A stretch of DNA of 46,441 bases from Anaerolineales bacterium (lineage in GTDB: Bacteria > Chloroflexota > Anaerolineae > Anaerolineales > Villigracilaceae), in the NCBI GenBank assembly GCA_016932715.1, contig JAFGCG010000004.1, forward strand, positions 1 to 46,441, in the 5' to 3' direction. A model generated the notes under the pieces. It had not been told where the DNA came from, searched no databases, and saw nothing but the letters and a program-made list of their open reading frames with translations. Shown here piece by piece: positions 1 through 8,386 of this stretch. Positions within the stretch are counted from its first letter, which is position 1, and each line of letters opens with the position of its first letter. The position numbers were made by a program, and so were the translations under genes.

Positions 1-39
1 CAGACCACTCATCTGCCCATTGCCGCTCTCCAAAAAATG

Positions 40-80
40 GTTCACTTTTGAAGTTTTGTTCAGTTCACTTTTGAAGTTTT
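40..80. repeat. 18-bp direct repeat
   Basis: The word GTTCACTTTTGAAGTTTT occurs at 40-57 and again at 63-80, just downstream of the alpha/beta hydrolase stop codon. Nothing else is seen in the first 82 bases. It may be part of the short-word repeat class seen at many other gene ends in this window; function unknown. Confidence 0.7.
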
Positions 81-82
81 CC

Positions 83-937
83 TTACATGCGCGCATTGAT
101 GGCTGGCAGTAATCGCTCCGGGATGAAATGCGGACTACCGCTAATGATCTCCGCGGCCACCAGGTTTTGAAAGACCTGCCCGGCCCGTTCCACAACGCGC
201 TTTGCCGGGAACAGGCGATCGTATTCGGCAGCCAGGACCAGGATCGGGGCGGTAAAGTTTTGCAACTCAGCCTTTGTTACATTGTGCGGCATTTCCGGTT
301 CGACGTGTACGTGCTGGAAAACCGCCAGGGTGATCTCGAGCACATCTTCGGGAATTGGGTTTTCCAGAAACATTGGACGCAATACTTTGAGTAATCTTGC
401 GCGGCTGGGAGCCAGCCGATAGGCTATCAGCGGAACCAGCAGGTCGAAGAACATTGTCCGCCACGGGATCGAGACTAAGCCCGAGGGGATCATGGCGACA
501 GCTTTTGAAATGCGCCGGGGAGCGAATGCCGCAGTACGCAGCAAAATGCCGGCTCCATACGATCCAGCCATGACAGCCGGTTGAGATAGTTGCAATGCGT
601 CGAGCACATCCACCAGCCACTGACCGTAACTGTTGTCGCGCGGCGAAAGTCTCACGGGCGCGCTCTTGCCAGGATGACCGAGTGTGTCAGGAGCATAGAC
701 TCGGTATTTCGTCATCAGCGGCTTGATCCACCACAGCGTGGTCGGGTTGATCGTGTTGCCGCCATGCAGCAGCACCAGCGGCGGACCGGACTCAGGTCCA
801 GCCAGCAGGACATGCGTCTGGCCGAAGCGGGTGGGAATCATCCGGCTTTGGGTTGTGATGCCAGTCCGGGCCAGGTGTTTGTCGTACAGGGCGTGAATGA
901 TGGCTTCGCCCTGGGGATGATGGTAAATGGTCTTCAT
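83..937 (-). CDS. alpha/beta hydrolase
   Basis: Alpha/beta-hydrolase-fold enzyme of about 284 residues; substrate unknown. The oxyanion-hole region LLHGGNT lies near residue 60, the nucleophile elbow is AGSYGAG (Ser as G-x-S-x-G), a late acid candidate is in AAEYDRLFP and the C-terminal His in GSPHFIPERL, so a complete Ser-Asp-His triad is visible. No signal peptide is evident, so it is probably cytoplasmic. The ATG at 937 is preferred because AAGGAAG lies 8 nt upstream; an in-frame ATG at 943 and a TTG at 958 are the alternatives. It follows the amidohydrolase by about 30 bases on the same strand, which suggests co-transcription. Esterase, epoxide hydrolase or C-C hydrolase activity cannot be told apart from sequence alone. 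Confidence 0.85.
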   Translation of the reverse strand: MKTIYHHPQGEAIIHALYDKHLARTGITTQSRMIPTRFGQTHVLLAGPESGPPLVLLHGGNTINPTTLWWIKPLMTKYRVYAPDTLGHPGKSAPVRLSPRDNSYGQWLVDVLDALQLSQPAVMAGSYGAGILLRTAAFAPRRISKAVAMIPSGLVSIPWRTMFFDLLVPLIAYRLAPSRARLLKVLRPMFLENPIPEDVLEITLAVFQHVHVEPEMPHNVTKAELQNFTAPILVLAAEYDRLFPAKRVVERAGQVFQNLVAAEIISGSPHFIPERLLPAINARM

Positions 938-969
938 AGTCATTACTTCCTTTTTCAAATGCCGGACTT

Positions 970-2034
970 CTATTTCTGAGACAAGCCAAGAAGCTTCCTC
1001 GCATTTCCGGAAAAAACAGCTCTGCGGTCTTGCTGATTATCAGTCGCCCTCAATACTGACACAATCGGAAATGCCTGATTGAAAAATGGGTAGTCCGACC
1101 CAAAAAGAAGACGATGGCTGCCAACGTCGCCGATCAGACGTTTAATGTTTTCCGAAGGTTGTGTGCTGATGTCCGTGAAGGTGTTGGGGAATTTCTTCAT
1201 CAATACAATCAGTTCGTCAGTTTGCTCTATGCCACCATGAGCAAAAACAAAAACATGATCCTGTATCTGGTGAAGCGCCTTTTCGTAACGATTGAGATTT
1301 TGCGTCTCGACACCGCGTTGAAGGGATCGAGGAAGCTGTCGGAGATAGGGAACAGGCAAAGCAAGTCCACTGCATGAAATTATAGGAAGCTGTGTCTTTG
1401 CCAGACGTTTCAGCAGGTCTATCATCCTTTCATCATCAAAATTGACTTTCTGAATATGAGGATTGACCTTAAAACCCCTAGCCCCTTTGGCGACGTACGT
1501 CTCGACTTTGACTTCAATATCGCTTTCCAATGGATGGAGCGAAGCGAATGGGAACAACTGCTCATATTCCAAAATACTATCCAATAGAAGAGATGCGCTA
1601 TCTACATGGATAGAATTAATTGGCAAAACAACAGCATAGCTTACACTTCCCAGTTTCATGTCGCGCGCCAGGCGTTTATTGCTTGCGTTACGCACCAACG
1701 ACATCACTCCATTGAAGCCCAGCAAATCAGCCGCTGTCTTGAGACCCAAAAAACTCCACAACGACTCGGGCCAGCAACGATAGCCTACTCTGTTGATGTC
1801 AAAGAAGTCGATGCTTCCCGGGTAACAGGAAAGTTCAAAAAAACTTGCTTGAGCATCGTCCAGTTCCCGCCTGAGTAGCGCCGGAAGCATGCCGGCAACA
1901 CCTGGAAAAGTATGCGTGTGAAAATCAATAATCTCATAACCCTGCACGCACTCTTTGCGAACAATAAAATCGCCAAAACTTGTCAGTTCGAGTTCTGGAA
2001 ACATGTCAAGAATATCTTGCTTTGTCTGAATCAT
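970..2034 (-). CDS. amidohydrolase family protein (Amidohydrolase_2)
   Basis: Putative metal-dependent hydrolase or decarboxylase of the amidohydrolase-2 family, 354 residues, the usual size. An N-terminal metal-binding motif DFHTHTFPG is seen near residue 37, a middle HGG (VFAHGGIEQ) and a C-terminal LLFGSDYPFF, the signature of the TIM-barrel metal site. A segment of about 30 residues at the N terminus precedes the first metal motif. The substrate cannot be told. It is followed closely on the same strand by the alpha/beta hydrolase, a pairing often seen in degradation pathways, but no pathway partner is present. Confidence 0.82.
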   Translation of the reverse strand: MIQTKQDILDMFPELELTSFGDFIVRKECVQGYEIIDFHTHTFPGVAGMLPALLRRELDDAQASFFELSCYPGSIDFFDINRVGYRCWPESLWSFLGLKTAADLLGFNGVMSLVRNASNKRLARDMKLGSVSYAVVLPINSIHVDSASLLLDSILEYEQLFPFASLHPLESDIEVKVETYVAKGARGFKVNPHIQKVNFDDERMIDLLKRLAKTQLPIISCSGLALPVPYLRQLPRSLQRGVETQNLNRYEKALHQIQDHVFVFAHGGIEQTDELIVLMKKFPNTFTDISTQPSENIKRLIGDVGSHRLLFGSDYPFFNQAFPIVSVLRATDNQQDRRAVFSGNARKLLGLSQK

Positions 2035-2089
2035 ACTTTATCCTCTGAAACCTCTCACACACAGGCCAGCTAACAGTTTGCGTCTGCGA

Positions 2090-2180
2090 AGCGCCCAGTG
2101 GGTACCCGCTGGTGGTTTCGACAGGCTGCATAGTCAACCCGGCGGGGCGGAGCGAGATGATGTTGTTTTGACGAAACCGG
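2090..2180. repeat. dispersed-repeat-like intergenic sequence
   Basis: The gap between the amidohydrolase and the small membrane protein holds an imperfect dyad with GGTTTCGACAGGCT on one side and TGACGAAACCGG on the other. It looks like a decayed palindromic intergenic element. No gene is seen here. Confidence 0.4.
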
Positions 2181-2198
2181 TTTACGCCCCTTCAAGGA

Positions 2199-2588
2199 TT
2201 AAGTAAATTGGTCTCTCCTTTTCCAGGTGTAAAAAATAACATAAATGGCAACCAATAAATAGATCGGACTCCACATCAGGACAAAAATATCGTCGAAACC
2301 TTTGACTACTACGGTCACTAGACTCGCCACAGAAGTGTATATCCAGGCTCCCATCTCGATTTGAGTAGCCACATAGCCCCAAAATTTCATCCTATACAAT
2401 CCAATAATGGACACTAACAGTAGGGGCATTGCAAATAAATCACCAGCAAGATAACCATAATACTGCGGCTGGGTGAAATCGCTTAACAAAACATTTTTAA
2501 CAATTCCCAGAATATCCAGTACCCAAAGCGATACTGTTCCTATGAATGTAACCGCAAAAAAGATGAGGATCAAATTTAACTTCTTCAT
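2199..2588 (-). CDS. small integral membrane protein, unknown function
   Basis: 129-residue hydrophobic protein that I do not recognise. Four membrane segments are likely: about residues 5-28 (LNLILIFFAVTFIGTVSLWV), 45-66, 73-93 and 100-120, with a short basic C-terminal tail (KRRDQFT). There is no signal sequence beyond the first membrane span. It stands between the ABC permease and the amidohydrolase on the same strand, separated from the permease by a hairpin element. The reading frame is well formed with a plausible ATG, but no family is named. Confidence 0.6.
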   Translation of the reverse strand: MKKLNLILIFFAVTFIGTVSLWVLDILGIVKNVLLSDFTQPQYYGYLAGDLFAMPLLLVSIIGLYRMKFWGYVATQIEMGAWIYTSVASLVTVVVKGFDDIFVLMWSPIYLLVAIYVIFYTWKRRDQFT

Positions 2589-2611
2589 TTTTCACGCCTT
2601 TGTCGTTCCAG

Positions 2612-2670
2612 CAGGGACGACCAGCAGGTTCATCGGGCAATTTTTGCCCGCCAGGCAGGTCGTCCCTGTG
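2612..2670. repeat. palindromic element downstream of ABC permease
   Basis: Arms CAGGGACGACC and GGTCGTCCCTG enclose a second hairpin (TTGCCCG/CGGGCAA). It sits just after the permease stop codon and could fold in the transcript of either strand. It resembles the dispersed intergenic hairpins elsewhere in the window; terminator activity is possible, but the run of T residues is inside the loop rather than after the stem. Confidence 0.6.
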
Positions 2671-2688
2671 AATAATTTTGTAAGTGCG

Positions 2689-5244
2689 TTACTCGTACCG
2701 CAGCGCCTGGACGACCTCCAGCCGCGCTGCCTGGCGTGCCGGGATAATCGCCGCTACTGCCCCGAAGAGCAGACCGATCACGATGGCAGCCACGATACCG
2801 CTGACCGGGAAGGAATAGCCCATCGGGAAAACGACCTCGATCGCGGTGACTAAAACGTACCCGAGGTACATCCCGCCCAGGATGCCAAAGACGGCTCCAA
2901 TGGCAGCCAGCAGCAGCGCCTCCGCCATGACCATGTTTCGAATCTGTTTGCGGGTGCCGCCCACCGCGCGGATCATGCCGATCTCACGCGTGCGTTCGAT
3001 CACACTGATCGTCAGCGTGTTGAGCATGGCGATCAACGAGGGAAATGCCAGGATGGCGAACAAAACGTACACGGCGCTGAAGGCAGCCTGGAATTGCGCC
3101 TGGATCGTGTTGTAGTAATCGACACCGGAGATCACCTTGAATTGAGGATAATCCGCGCCCAGTGCCTTGATCTGCGCGCCGGCAGCTTCCCGATCGGCGC
3201 CGTCCTGCAGGTCGATCTGGATGAAGACATCTTCTGTGCTGCCAAAATCGGCTTGAAGGTTGGATTGTGAGATGTAGATCGTGTTGATCTTGGCGTTCAA
3301 TAGATCGGATGCGACCGCCACAATGCGGTACTGTACCTGACCATCTGGTGTTGAGAGCTCCACCATATCGCCAGCGTTAAGTCCCGTGCCGATCATAAAG
3401 ACGCTGTTGGCAATCAGGGCGCGTTCTGAGACGATATCTTCATACGCCGACCTGTTCCCTTCCGTGAAGATCAATCCGCTAACCTGCTGGAATTCATCCG
3501 GCTGGATACCCAGTACCGAGACGACCTGTCCGTTAACCGTCTGGCTCGATGTGAAACGCAGTGTGCTGACCGTCTCGACGCCGGGGACAGATCGCAGGTT
3601 CTCGGCGAGTTCAGGTGTGGCGCCTACGTTACCGCTCCACAATCCTACGGATGGCGGGAGGTAAATGTAGTCGCTGCCGAAGCTATCATGCACCATGTCG
3701 AGCAATGTGCCTTTCATGCTGGTGACAATCCCTCCGGCTGCCACAATGACAGCCAACCCCAACAGGCTGGTCGAAGCCGTCACAGCCACGCGCGAGGGCT
3801 GGCGGGTGAGGTTGCTTTGCGCCAATCCACCAATACCCTGACGGATCGTAACAAACGCTACCGCTCGGCCGAACAGGCTGGCAAAGGGACGTACCAATCC
3901 CGGCGCCACCAGCACCAGCCCAACCAGGAAGAGGATCCCGCCGGGCAGGATCAAGGCAGACTGCCCTGAAAGAATAGCCAACACGGTCAAGACCATGATG
4001 ACGATTCCAATCCAGAAACCAACGCCGGTCTGGCGTTTGAATTCCGCTTCCGCCACAGTCGGTCGCAGTGCTTCGAGCGGCGTCACCCGGCTGGCATTCC
4101 AGGCAGGCAGAAGTCCAGCCAGCACGGTCACAGTTACACCGAGCAGGATGGAGATCAGCACCAGACCAGGCTCAACGACCGGCAGTCCCAGTTTTATGTT
4201 GATGAACGCGCTGATGGGGCCCTGCATCACCTTAAGCACACCGAACGCCATCAAATAGCCAATCAGCAATCCGATCGCCGAACCAAGCAGTCCCTGCAGG
4301 AAGCCTTCAGTCAGGATGGCGCCAAGGATCGTCCGGCGGGTGGCGCCCAGGGCGCGCAGCATACCGATATCGCGGCGGCGCTCAGTGACCACCGTGCGGA
4401 AGGTATTGAAGATGATGAAACCACCCATGAAGAGTGCCAGCGTGCCAAACACACTGAGGGCAATCTGGGCGATCTCCATGGTGGCGAACATCTCATCCCC
4501 GGTAATCAGCGTGCCCACCTTGTAATTCTTCCCCAGGGCAGTTTCGATCCTGCTTTGGATCTCGGTACGCCGGTCCTTATCGGCGAAAGCCTCCACGTTC
4601 AGTCGAATGACGTTGACCTTGCCGATATCTCCGGTCATTTTCTGGGCTTGCGGCAGGTTCACCAGCACAGACTCGTTTTCCGGACCGATGCTCGCCGGCA
4701 GGATGCCGACCACGGTCAGTTCGGTGAGTCCCGAGATGGAGGGCAGGTGGATGGAGTCGCCTACTGTTACGGAGAACGCATCAGCGAGAGTTTGTGAGAT
4801 GACCGCCGCGGCAGTGTCAGCGTCGTTCAGATAACGGCCGTCGATGATCGGGTAGGCGCGGATCGAACGGGCTTCCTCAGGAATAACGCCCACCAGATTG
4901 ACCGCGATGACCCTGTCTGCCCGGGCCGGGTCCTGGTCCACGAAATCGGCAGGCAGGTTGATAGTGCGCTCGAGCGAAGCCGCGACCGCGCGCACACCGT
5001 CGATGTTTTGCAGGTGGCCGGTTACGTCCGCGGGGAACGAATCGCCCGCGACGTTGGTAATGGTGAAATCTGTCTCACCCTCCGCGCCCTGGACGTTGGC
5101 TTGCAGCGCCGCGAGCATGGTTGGCAGGACAGTGTTCATGCCGAAGATAAGCGTCACGCCAAAGATGATCGCCAGCGTAGTGAGAGCGGTGCGTAATTTT
5201 CGCCCGGCGAGATAACGGGCAGCGAGAGTTAGTTGCAGGTTCAT
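2689..5244 (-). CDS. ABC transporter permease, MacB/FtsX type (duplicated)
   Basis: Membrane component of an ABC exporter or mechanotransmission complex, 851 residues. The N-terminal span follows RKLRTALTTLAIIFGVTLIFG, then comes an extracytoplasmic MacB-like periplasmic core (about residues 45-250), three membrane spans with the FtsX signature (ERRRDIGMLRALGATRRTILG, about 290-390), a middle pair of spans (about 410-455), then a second copy of the layout with its own extracytoplasmic domain and a final FtsX domain (ERTREIGMIRAVGGTRKQI, about 735-845). This duplicated architecture is typical of large permeases that need a single ATPase partner. Start ATG at 5244 has GGAG 6 nt upstream. The ATPase gene ends 9 bp before it, so the two are clearly one operon. 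Transport substrate unknown. Confidence 0.9.
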   Translation of the reverse strand: MNLQLTLAARYLAGRKLRTALTTLAIIFGVTLIFGMNTVLPTMLAALQANVQGAEGETDFTITNVAGDSFPADVTGHLQNIDGVRAVAASLERTINLPADFVDQDPARADRVIAVNLVGVIPEEARSIRAYPIIDGRYLNDADTAAAVISQTLADAFSVTVGDSIHLPSISGLTELTVVGILPASIGPENESVLVNLPQAQKMTGDIGKVNVIRLNVEAFADKDRRTEIQSRIETALGKNYKVGTLITGDEMFATMEIAQIALSVFGTLALFMGGFIIFNTFRTVVTERRRDIGMLRALGATRRTILGAILTEGFLQGLLGSAIGLLIGYLMAFGVLKVMQGPISAFINIKLGLPVVEPGLVLISILLGVTVTVLAGLLPAWNASRVTPLEALRPTVAEAEFKRQTGVGFWIGIVIMVLTVLAILSGQSALILPGGILFLVGLVLVAPGLVRPFASLFGRAVAFVTIRQGIGGLAQSNLTRQPSRVAVTASTSLLGLAVIVAAGGIVTSMKGTLLDMVHDSFGSDYIYLPPSVGLWSGNVGATPELAENLRSVPGVETVSTLRFTSSQTVNGQVVSVLGIQPDEFQQVSGLIFTEGNRSAYEDIVSERALIANSVFMIGTGLNAGDMVELSTPDGQVQYRIVAVASDLLNAKINTIYISQSNLQADFGSTEDVFIQIDLQDGADREAAGAQIKALGADYPQFKVISGVDYYNTIQAQFQAAFSAVYVLFAILAFPSLIAMLNTLTISVIERTREIGMIRAVGGTRKQIRNMVMAEALLLAAIGAVFGILGGMYLGYVLVTAIEVVFPMGYSFPVSGIVAAIVIGLLFGAVAAIIPARQAARLEVVQALRYE

Positions 5245-5253
5245 GGGAACTCC

Positions 5254-5997
5254 TTAGTCCCCGATCTCTTTGATCTTCCGGGACACAACGTCAGCATTGC
5301 TGGTGTTCTTGCGCTCCAGGATCGTTTCATCGATCACTTTGCCGTCTTTCAAAAAGATGATGCGATCGGCGTAGGCAGCAACGCGCGGGTCATGAGTGAC
5401 CATGATCACGGTGCGGCCGTACTTTTTGGCAACGTCACGCATCAGGCTGGCGATCTCGTCGCCCGAACGCGTGTCGAGGTTGCCGGTCGGCTCATCCGCT
5501 AGGATCAGGGACGGCTCAGCCGCCAGGGCACGCGCAATGGCGACGCGCTGCTGCTGCCCCCCAGACAACTGGTCCGGGCGACTTGCCAGCCGGTCCGACA
5601 ACCCGAAGCGAGTCAGCCACTCCGCAGCTTTTTTCTGCGCCTCAGCCGGTTTCACCCCATCGAGCGTGACGGGCAGCGCCGCGTTCTCGACGGCATTCAG
5701 CACGGGAATCAGGTTGAAGAACTGGAAGACGAAACCAATCCTGCGCCGGCGCAGTTCGGTGAGACGGTCGTCATCCATCTCCGCGATGGACGTCCCTTCG
5801 ATGATCACCTTGCCGTTACTCGGGCGATCCAATCCGCCGATCAGATGCAGCAGCGTGGATTTGCCGCAGCCGCTGGGACCCATAATGGCGACGAACTCAC
5901 CGGTATTTACGGACAGATTGACGTGATCCAAAGCGGTTACGGCTGTAGTTCCAGAACCGAATATTTTTGTTAGATTTTGTGTAGTAATGATAGACAT
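5254..5997 (-). CDS. ABC transporter ATP-binding protein (MacB/LolD type)
   Basis: 247-residue ATPase powering the neighbouring FtsX-type permease. Walker A is [10 protein letters not shown] (about residues 38-47), Q-loop in [17 protein letters not shown], the ABC signature [16 protein letters not shown], Walker [13 protein letters not shown] and the switch His in VMVTHDP. The wording [13 protein letters not shown] and EPTGNLD is characteristic of the LolD/MacB subfamily rather than importers. The C-terminal 20 residues extend beyond the core. AGGAAAATATC before the ATG at 5997 supports the start. PadR lies upstream on the same strand, as often for drug- or peptide-responsive exporters; regulation by that PadR is an inference. 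Confidence 0.93.
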   Translation of the reverse strand: MSIITTQNLTKIFGSGTTAVTALDHVNLSVNTGEFVAIMGPSGCGKSTLLHLIGGLDRPSNGKVIIEGTSIAEMDDDRLTELRRRRIGFVFQFFNLIPVLNAVENAALPVTLDGVKPAEAQKKAAEWLTRFGLSDRLASRPDQLSGGQQQRVAIARALAAEPSLILADEPTGNLDTRSGDEIASLMRDVAKKYGRTVIMVTHDPRVAAYADRIIFLKDGKVIDETILERKNTSNADVVSRKIKEIGD

Positions 5998-6015
5998 GAT
6001 ATTTTCCTATCCAAA

Positions 6016-6152
6016 TAACTTCTGTCATTGCGAGGAGAGTGGAGGCGCCAAGCACCGAAAACTCGACGAAGCAATCTCAACTGCAATTTACAGTGTGAAT
6101 TTTGTTTGTATGAGGTTGCTTCGTCGTCGCTTCGCTCCTCCTCGCAATGACG
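6016..6152. repeat. long imperfect palindromic repeat, copy 1
   Basis: Outer arms GTCATTGCGAGGAG and CTCCTCGCAATGAC, inner arms CGACGAAGCAATCTC and GAGGTTGCTTCGTCG, enclosing about 40 unrelated bases. A second copy of the same design lies at 17930-18055. It is non-coding and probably a miniature dispersed element; no transposase is nearby. Confidence 0.8.
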
Positions 6153-6239
6153 GATGAGTGAAGGGTGAGGTAAGCAAAACTCCTGGTTGATGTAATCGAC
6201 GAAGCGGAACAGATCTTAAAGATCATGGACGCCTCATGA

Positions 6240-6306
6240 AAAACCGCTAAACATTGAATCATTTGGTGATTTAGTGATTAATCACCCAGTCTCGCAATCA
6301 CTCAAT
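6240..6306. repeat. degenerate heptamer array with dyad, at padR 3' end
   Basis: Words of the GTGATTA type on one arm and their complements (AATCACC) on the other form a dyad. The array supplies the last codons and the stop of the PadR gene (stop at 6282). Confidence 0.6.
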
Positions 6307-6920
6307 GGGTCTGGCGGTGGATAGGTTGAACCTTTGTCCCCTTTGCGGGGCCGGCCGCGCCGGCGGATCTGCGGCTCGGGCAGGGGCTGTCCCTTGATGG
6401 TTTCCAGGCGCATCTCGATCATGTCGAGCCAGCGCAGGTCGGCTTCCAGGTGCATGATCGACTTGTCGAGCAGCAGGATTTGCGCCATCTCCGTGTGCGG
6501 ATCGTACTCGTCACGCTGCGTGGTCGCGGCATGCATCTCCTGGAAAAGGAGGCTGCGCTGGGTCTGGATCAACCGCTCCGGATTTGCCCGCCCGGAGACC
6601 AAACCGATGATCAACTTAATGAAGAATTCATCGCGCTGATGTCCCGGGACGACTCCACCGGAAAACCATTCCTGCAAAGCTTCCTCGCCCAGCGGCGTGA
6701 TCTTGTACACCCGGCGGGATGGTTCCTCGCCCTCGCCCAGGTCAGAGGAACGCTCCACCAGCCCGGCCTCTTCGAGGCGGTCGAGGGTGGTGTAGATCTG
6801 AGCAGGCTTGACCTCCCAGGTCTCATCGCCACCGACAAGGTTCTCAAAAGCCATGCGTGTTTCATAACCATGGCGCGGCTTCTGCGAGATCAACCCAAGA
6901 ACAGCATAACGGACAGACAT
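6282..6920 (-). CDS. PadR family transcriptional regulator
   Basis: About 212-residue repressor with an N-terminal winged helix (YAVLGLISQKPRHGYET, then KPAQIYTTLDRLEEAGLVER and RRVYKITPLGEEALQEWF) followed by a C-terminal helical dimerisation domain (PadR C-terminal type, about residues 90-180). The basic RRRGRPRKGDKG near the end may be a DNA- or RNA-contacting tail; the last residues are encoded by a short repeat array. The ATG at 6920 is chosen; a TTG 15 bases upstream is in frame. Transcribed toward the ABC exporter, whose expression it probably controls together with its own, because two matching 17-bp palindromes overlap its promoter. Confidence 0.9.
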   Translation of the reverse strand: MSVRYAVLGLISQKPRHGYETRMAFENLVGGDETWEVKPAQIYTTLDRLEEAGLVERSSDLGEGEEPSRRVYKITPLGEEALQEWFSGGVVPGHQRDEFFIKLIIGLVSGRANPERLIQTQRSLLFQEMHAATTQRDEYDPHTEMAQILLLDKSIMHLEADLRWLDMIEMRLETIKGQPLPEPQIRRRGRPRKGDKGSTYPPPDPLSDCETG

Positions 6921-6939
6921 AGTCTCAATTCTCAATAAT

Positions 6940-6992
6940 TAGTAGACAAGTTACTAATATAAAATAATAAACGAGTTACTATTTTTTGTCAA
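6940..6992 (-). promoter_or_regulatory. padR promoter with two candidate PadR operators
   Basis: A near-consensus sigma70-type promoter is seen: TTGACA (6987-6992), 17-bp spacer, TATTAT (6964-6969). Two related palindromes overlap it: TAGTA-N7-TACTA at 6940-6956 and TAATA-N7-TACTA at 6965-6981, sharing the inner word AGTTACTA and spaced 25 bp apart. One covers the -10 and the spacer, the other the predicted transcription start. This is the layout expected for an autorepressing PadR protein; binding itself is inferred. Confidence 0.75.
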
Positions 6993-7011
6993 GGGGTATT
7001 CAGCTGATTAA

Positions 7012-7043
7012 CAAAAGACCCGCCTTTATCTGGCGGGTTTTTG
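7012..7043. terminator. bidirectional terminator after the alcohol dehydrogenase
   Basis: Stem ACCCGCC/GGCGGGT (7018-7024 and 7032-7038) with a T-rich tract on the plus side (GGGTTTTTG) and TCTTTTG on the minus side. It lies downstream of the minus-strand alcohol dehydrogenase and before padR. Confidence 0.8.
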
Positions 7044-7049
7044 CTATCT

Positions 7050-7079
7050 CACTGATTACTGCCCACTGAATACTGATCC
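7050..7079. repeat. heptamer array (ACTG-NNN type)
   Basis: ACTG recurs every 7-8 bases (CTGATTACTGCCCACTGAAT). The array abuts the stop codon of the alcohol dehydrogenase at 7080. The same word family recurs at 19258-19306 and 42838-42876. Confidence 0.65.
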
Positions 7080-8081
7080 TCACCCATTCGGCTGGACGAT
7101 CACCTTTTTCACAGCCGGGTCGCGGCTTTCGATCAATTCGAGAGCGCGGGGCAATTCCTGAAGAGGCAGGCGGTGGGAGATCAACGCGTCCACGCGCACC
7201 TGACCGGACTGCAGCAGGTTCACCGCCTGGAAGGAGTTCCGCACGGACGTGAACGAAGACAGCAGCGTGAGTCCTTTGCGGAAGATCTTGAACCCCTCCA
7301 TCTCCATGTTCCTGCCGGAGGGCGGCACCCCAAACAACAGCACGGTCCCCCCCATGCGGGCAAAATCGATCGAGCGGTTCATCACAGGGATGACGCCAGT
7401 GGCGTCGATCACGATGTCATATGCGTCAGCATCCGGCTGCAGCTCGTCGAAGCTGGCGACCACCCGGTCCGCGCCGAACTGGCGAGCGAGGTCCGCGCGC
7501 CCGGGGTTGATCTCCAGGACTGTAATGTGCGCGGCGCCCCTGATGCGCGCCATCTGGATCATCAAATTCCCGATCGGACCCGCGCCCAGAATGGCGACGT
7601 GATCCGCCAGACCGATGCGCGCCCGTTCGATCCCGTGGATCACACAGGAGAGCGGCTCCATGAACGCGCCGATCTCGAAGGGCAGGTCCCCAATGCTGAA
7701 GACTGCCTTCTCCGGGACGAGCACATATTCTTCCATGCCGCCCGGCAGGGTCACACCGATCGCCTGCCAATTGAGACAGAAGTTCTGCCGGTTGTTCAGG
7801 CAGTTCACACAGTTATCGCAGGCAATATTGGGTTCCACAGCCACCCGGTCTCCCACTTTAAAGCGCGTGATCCCGCTGCCGATGGCTGCCACGACACCGG
7901 AAAACTCGTGCCCCGGAATGACCGGGTAGTTCCCCATATATTCTCCCCGATAGATATGCAGGTCCGTGCCGCAAATCCCACTCGCCATCACCTGGATCAT
8001 CAGCTGCCCCGGACCCGGTTCAGGGACATCCCGTTCCAGGACAGAGATTTCGTTCGGTCTTTGGATGACAACACTTTTCAT
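7080..8081 (-). CDS. zinc-dependent alcohol dehydrogenase (MDR family)
   Basis: Medium-chain dehydrogenase of 333 residues, NAD(P)-dependent oxidation of a secondary alcohol or polyol. The catalytic zinc site is seen as CGTDLHIYRGEY and GHEFSGVV, the structural zinc cluster as CDNCVNCLNNRQNFC, and the Rossmann nucleotide site as ILGAGPIGNLMIQMAR with an acidic residue ending strand 2 (VLEINPGR), suggesting NAD preference. Closest in layout to threonine/sorbitol/galactitol-type dehydrogenases; the exact substrate is unknown. AGGAGGTAAGGA before the ATG at 8081 is a strong ribosome site. It is flanked by terminators on both sides, so it is probably a single-gene transcript. Confidence 0.88.
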   Translation of the reverse strand: MKSVVIQRPNEISVLERDVPEPGPGQLMIQVMASGICGTDLHIYRGEYMGNYPVIPGHEFSGVVAAIGSGITRFKVGDRVAVEPNIACDNCVNCLNNRQNFCLNWQAIGVTLPGGMEEYVLVPEKAVFSIGDLPFEIGAFMEPLSCVIHGIERARIGLADHVAILGAGPIGNLMIQMARIRGAAHITVLEINPGRADLARQFGADRVVASFDELQPDADAYDIVIDATGVIPVMNRSIDFARMGGTVLLFGVPPSGRNMEMEGFKIFRKGLTLLSSFTSVRNSFQAVNLLQSGQVRVDALISHRLPLQELPRALELIESRDPAVKKVIVQPNG

Positions 8082-8180
8082 TCCTTACCTCCTGACTCTC
8101 GTAATCCCTATGTGCAACGCTGGCATAACTACTAACGATGGCGATGTGCCCGAGATACGCCAGCAATGATACTACTTACT

Positions 8181-8237
8181 GAATCAAAAACCCGCCATGA
8201 AGGCGGGGTACAGTGCCGTCTCGAAGAGCGAGATTTG
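8181..8237 (-). repeat. degenerate duplicate of the tRNA-Met 3' end plus its terminator
   Basis: The minus strand reads CAAATCTCGC, then a diverged GGCACTG, then a hairpin ending GGCGGGTTTTTGATTC. The true tRNA-Met has CAAATCTCGC, GGCACTA and a hairpin ending GCGGGTTTTTGATTC in the same order. The 15-mer GAATCAAAAACCCGC is identical at 8181 and 8354. The hairpin at 8183-8209 with its T run should still work as a minus-strand terminator. Confidence 0.65.
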
Positions 8238-8353
8238 CCGAGCCTGCGAGGGCCGCGCCGCGGGACGCGCCCCTTGTTCAGCAGTGGGTCTCCGACCCCG
8301 CCGAGATTTTGAAACAACATCCGGCACGGTCCTGAGAACGTTGCCGAGCTGCC
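8238..8353. other. GC-rich spacer between tRNA and duplicate 3' end
   Basis: No credible open reading frame is seen in this stretch, nor in the rest of the roughly 300-base gap between the alcohol dehydrogenase and the tRNA. It contains GGCCGCGCCGCGGGACGCGCC and GGGTCTCCGACCC, which can form strong hairpins. It could be a structured RNA or residue of an excised element. Confidence 0.4.
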
Positions 8354-8357
8354 GAAT

Positions 8358-8383
8358 CAAAAACCCGCTGATTGCGGGTTTCG
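8358..8383 (-). terminator. terminator of tRNA-Met
   Basis: On the minus strand AACCCGC-loop-GCGGGTT followed by TTTGATTC begins 7 bases after the tRNA 3' end, a typical intrinsic terminator. Confidence 0.8.
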
Positions 8384-8386
8384 TAG

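Noticed and set aside
2612-2670. Insertion sequence ends
   Set aside because: No transposase frame lies between or near the inverted arms; only a short hairpin is present.
7173-8135. A 320-codon plus-strand frame opposite the alcohol dehydrogenase
   Set aside because: No motif, rich in His/Arg/Asp; complement of a clear dehydrogenase gene.
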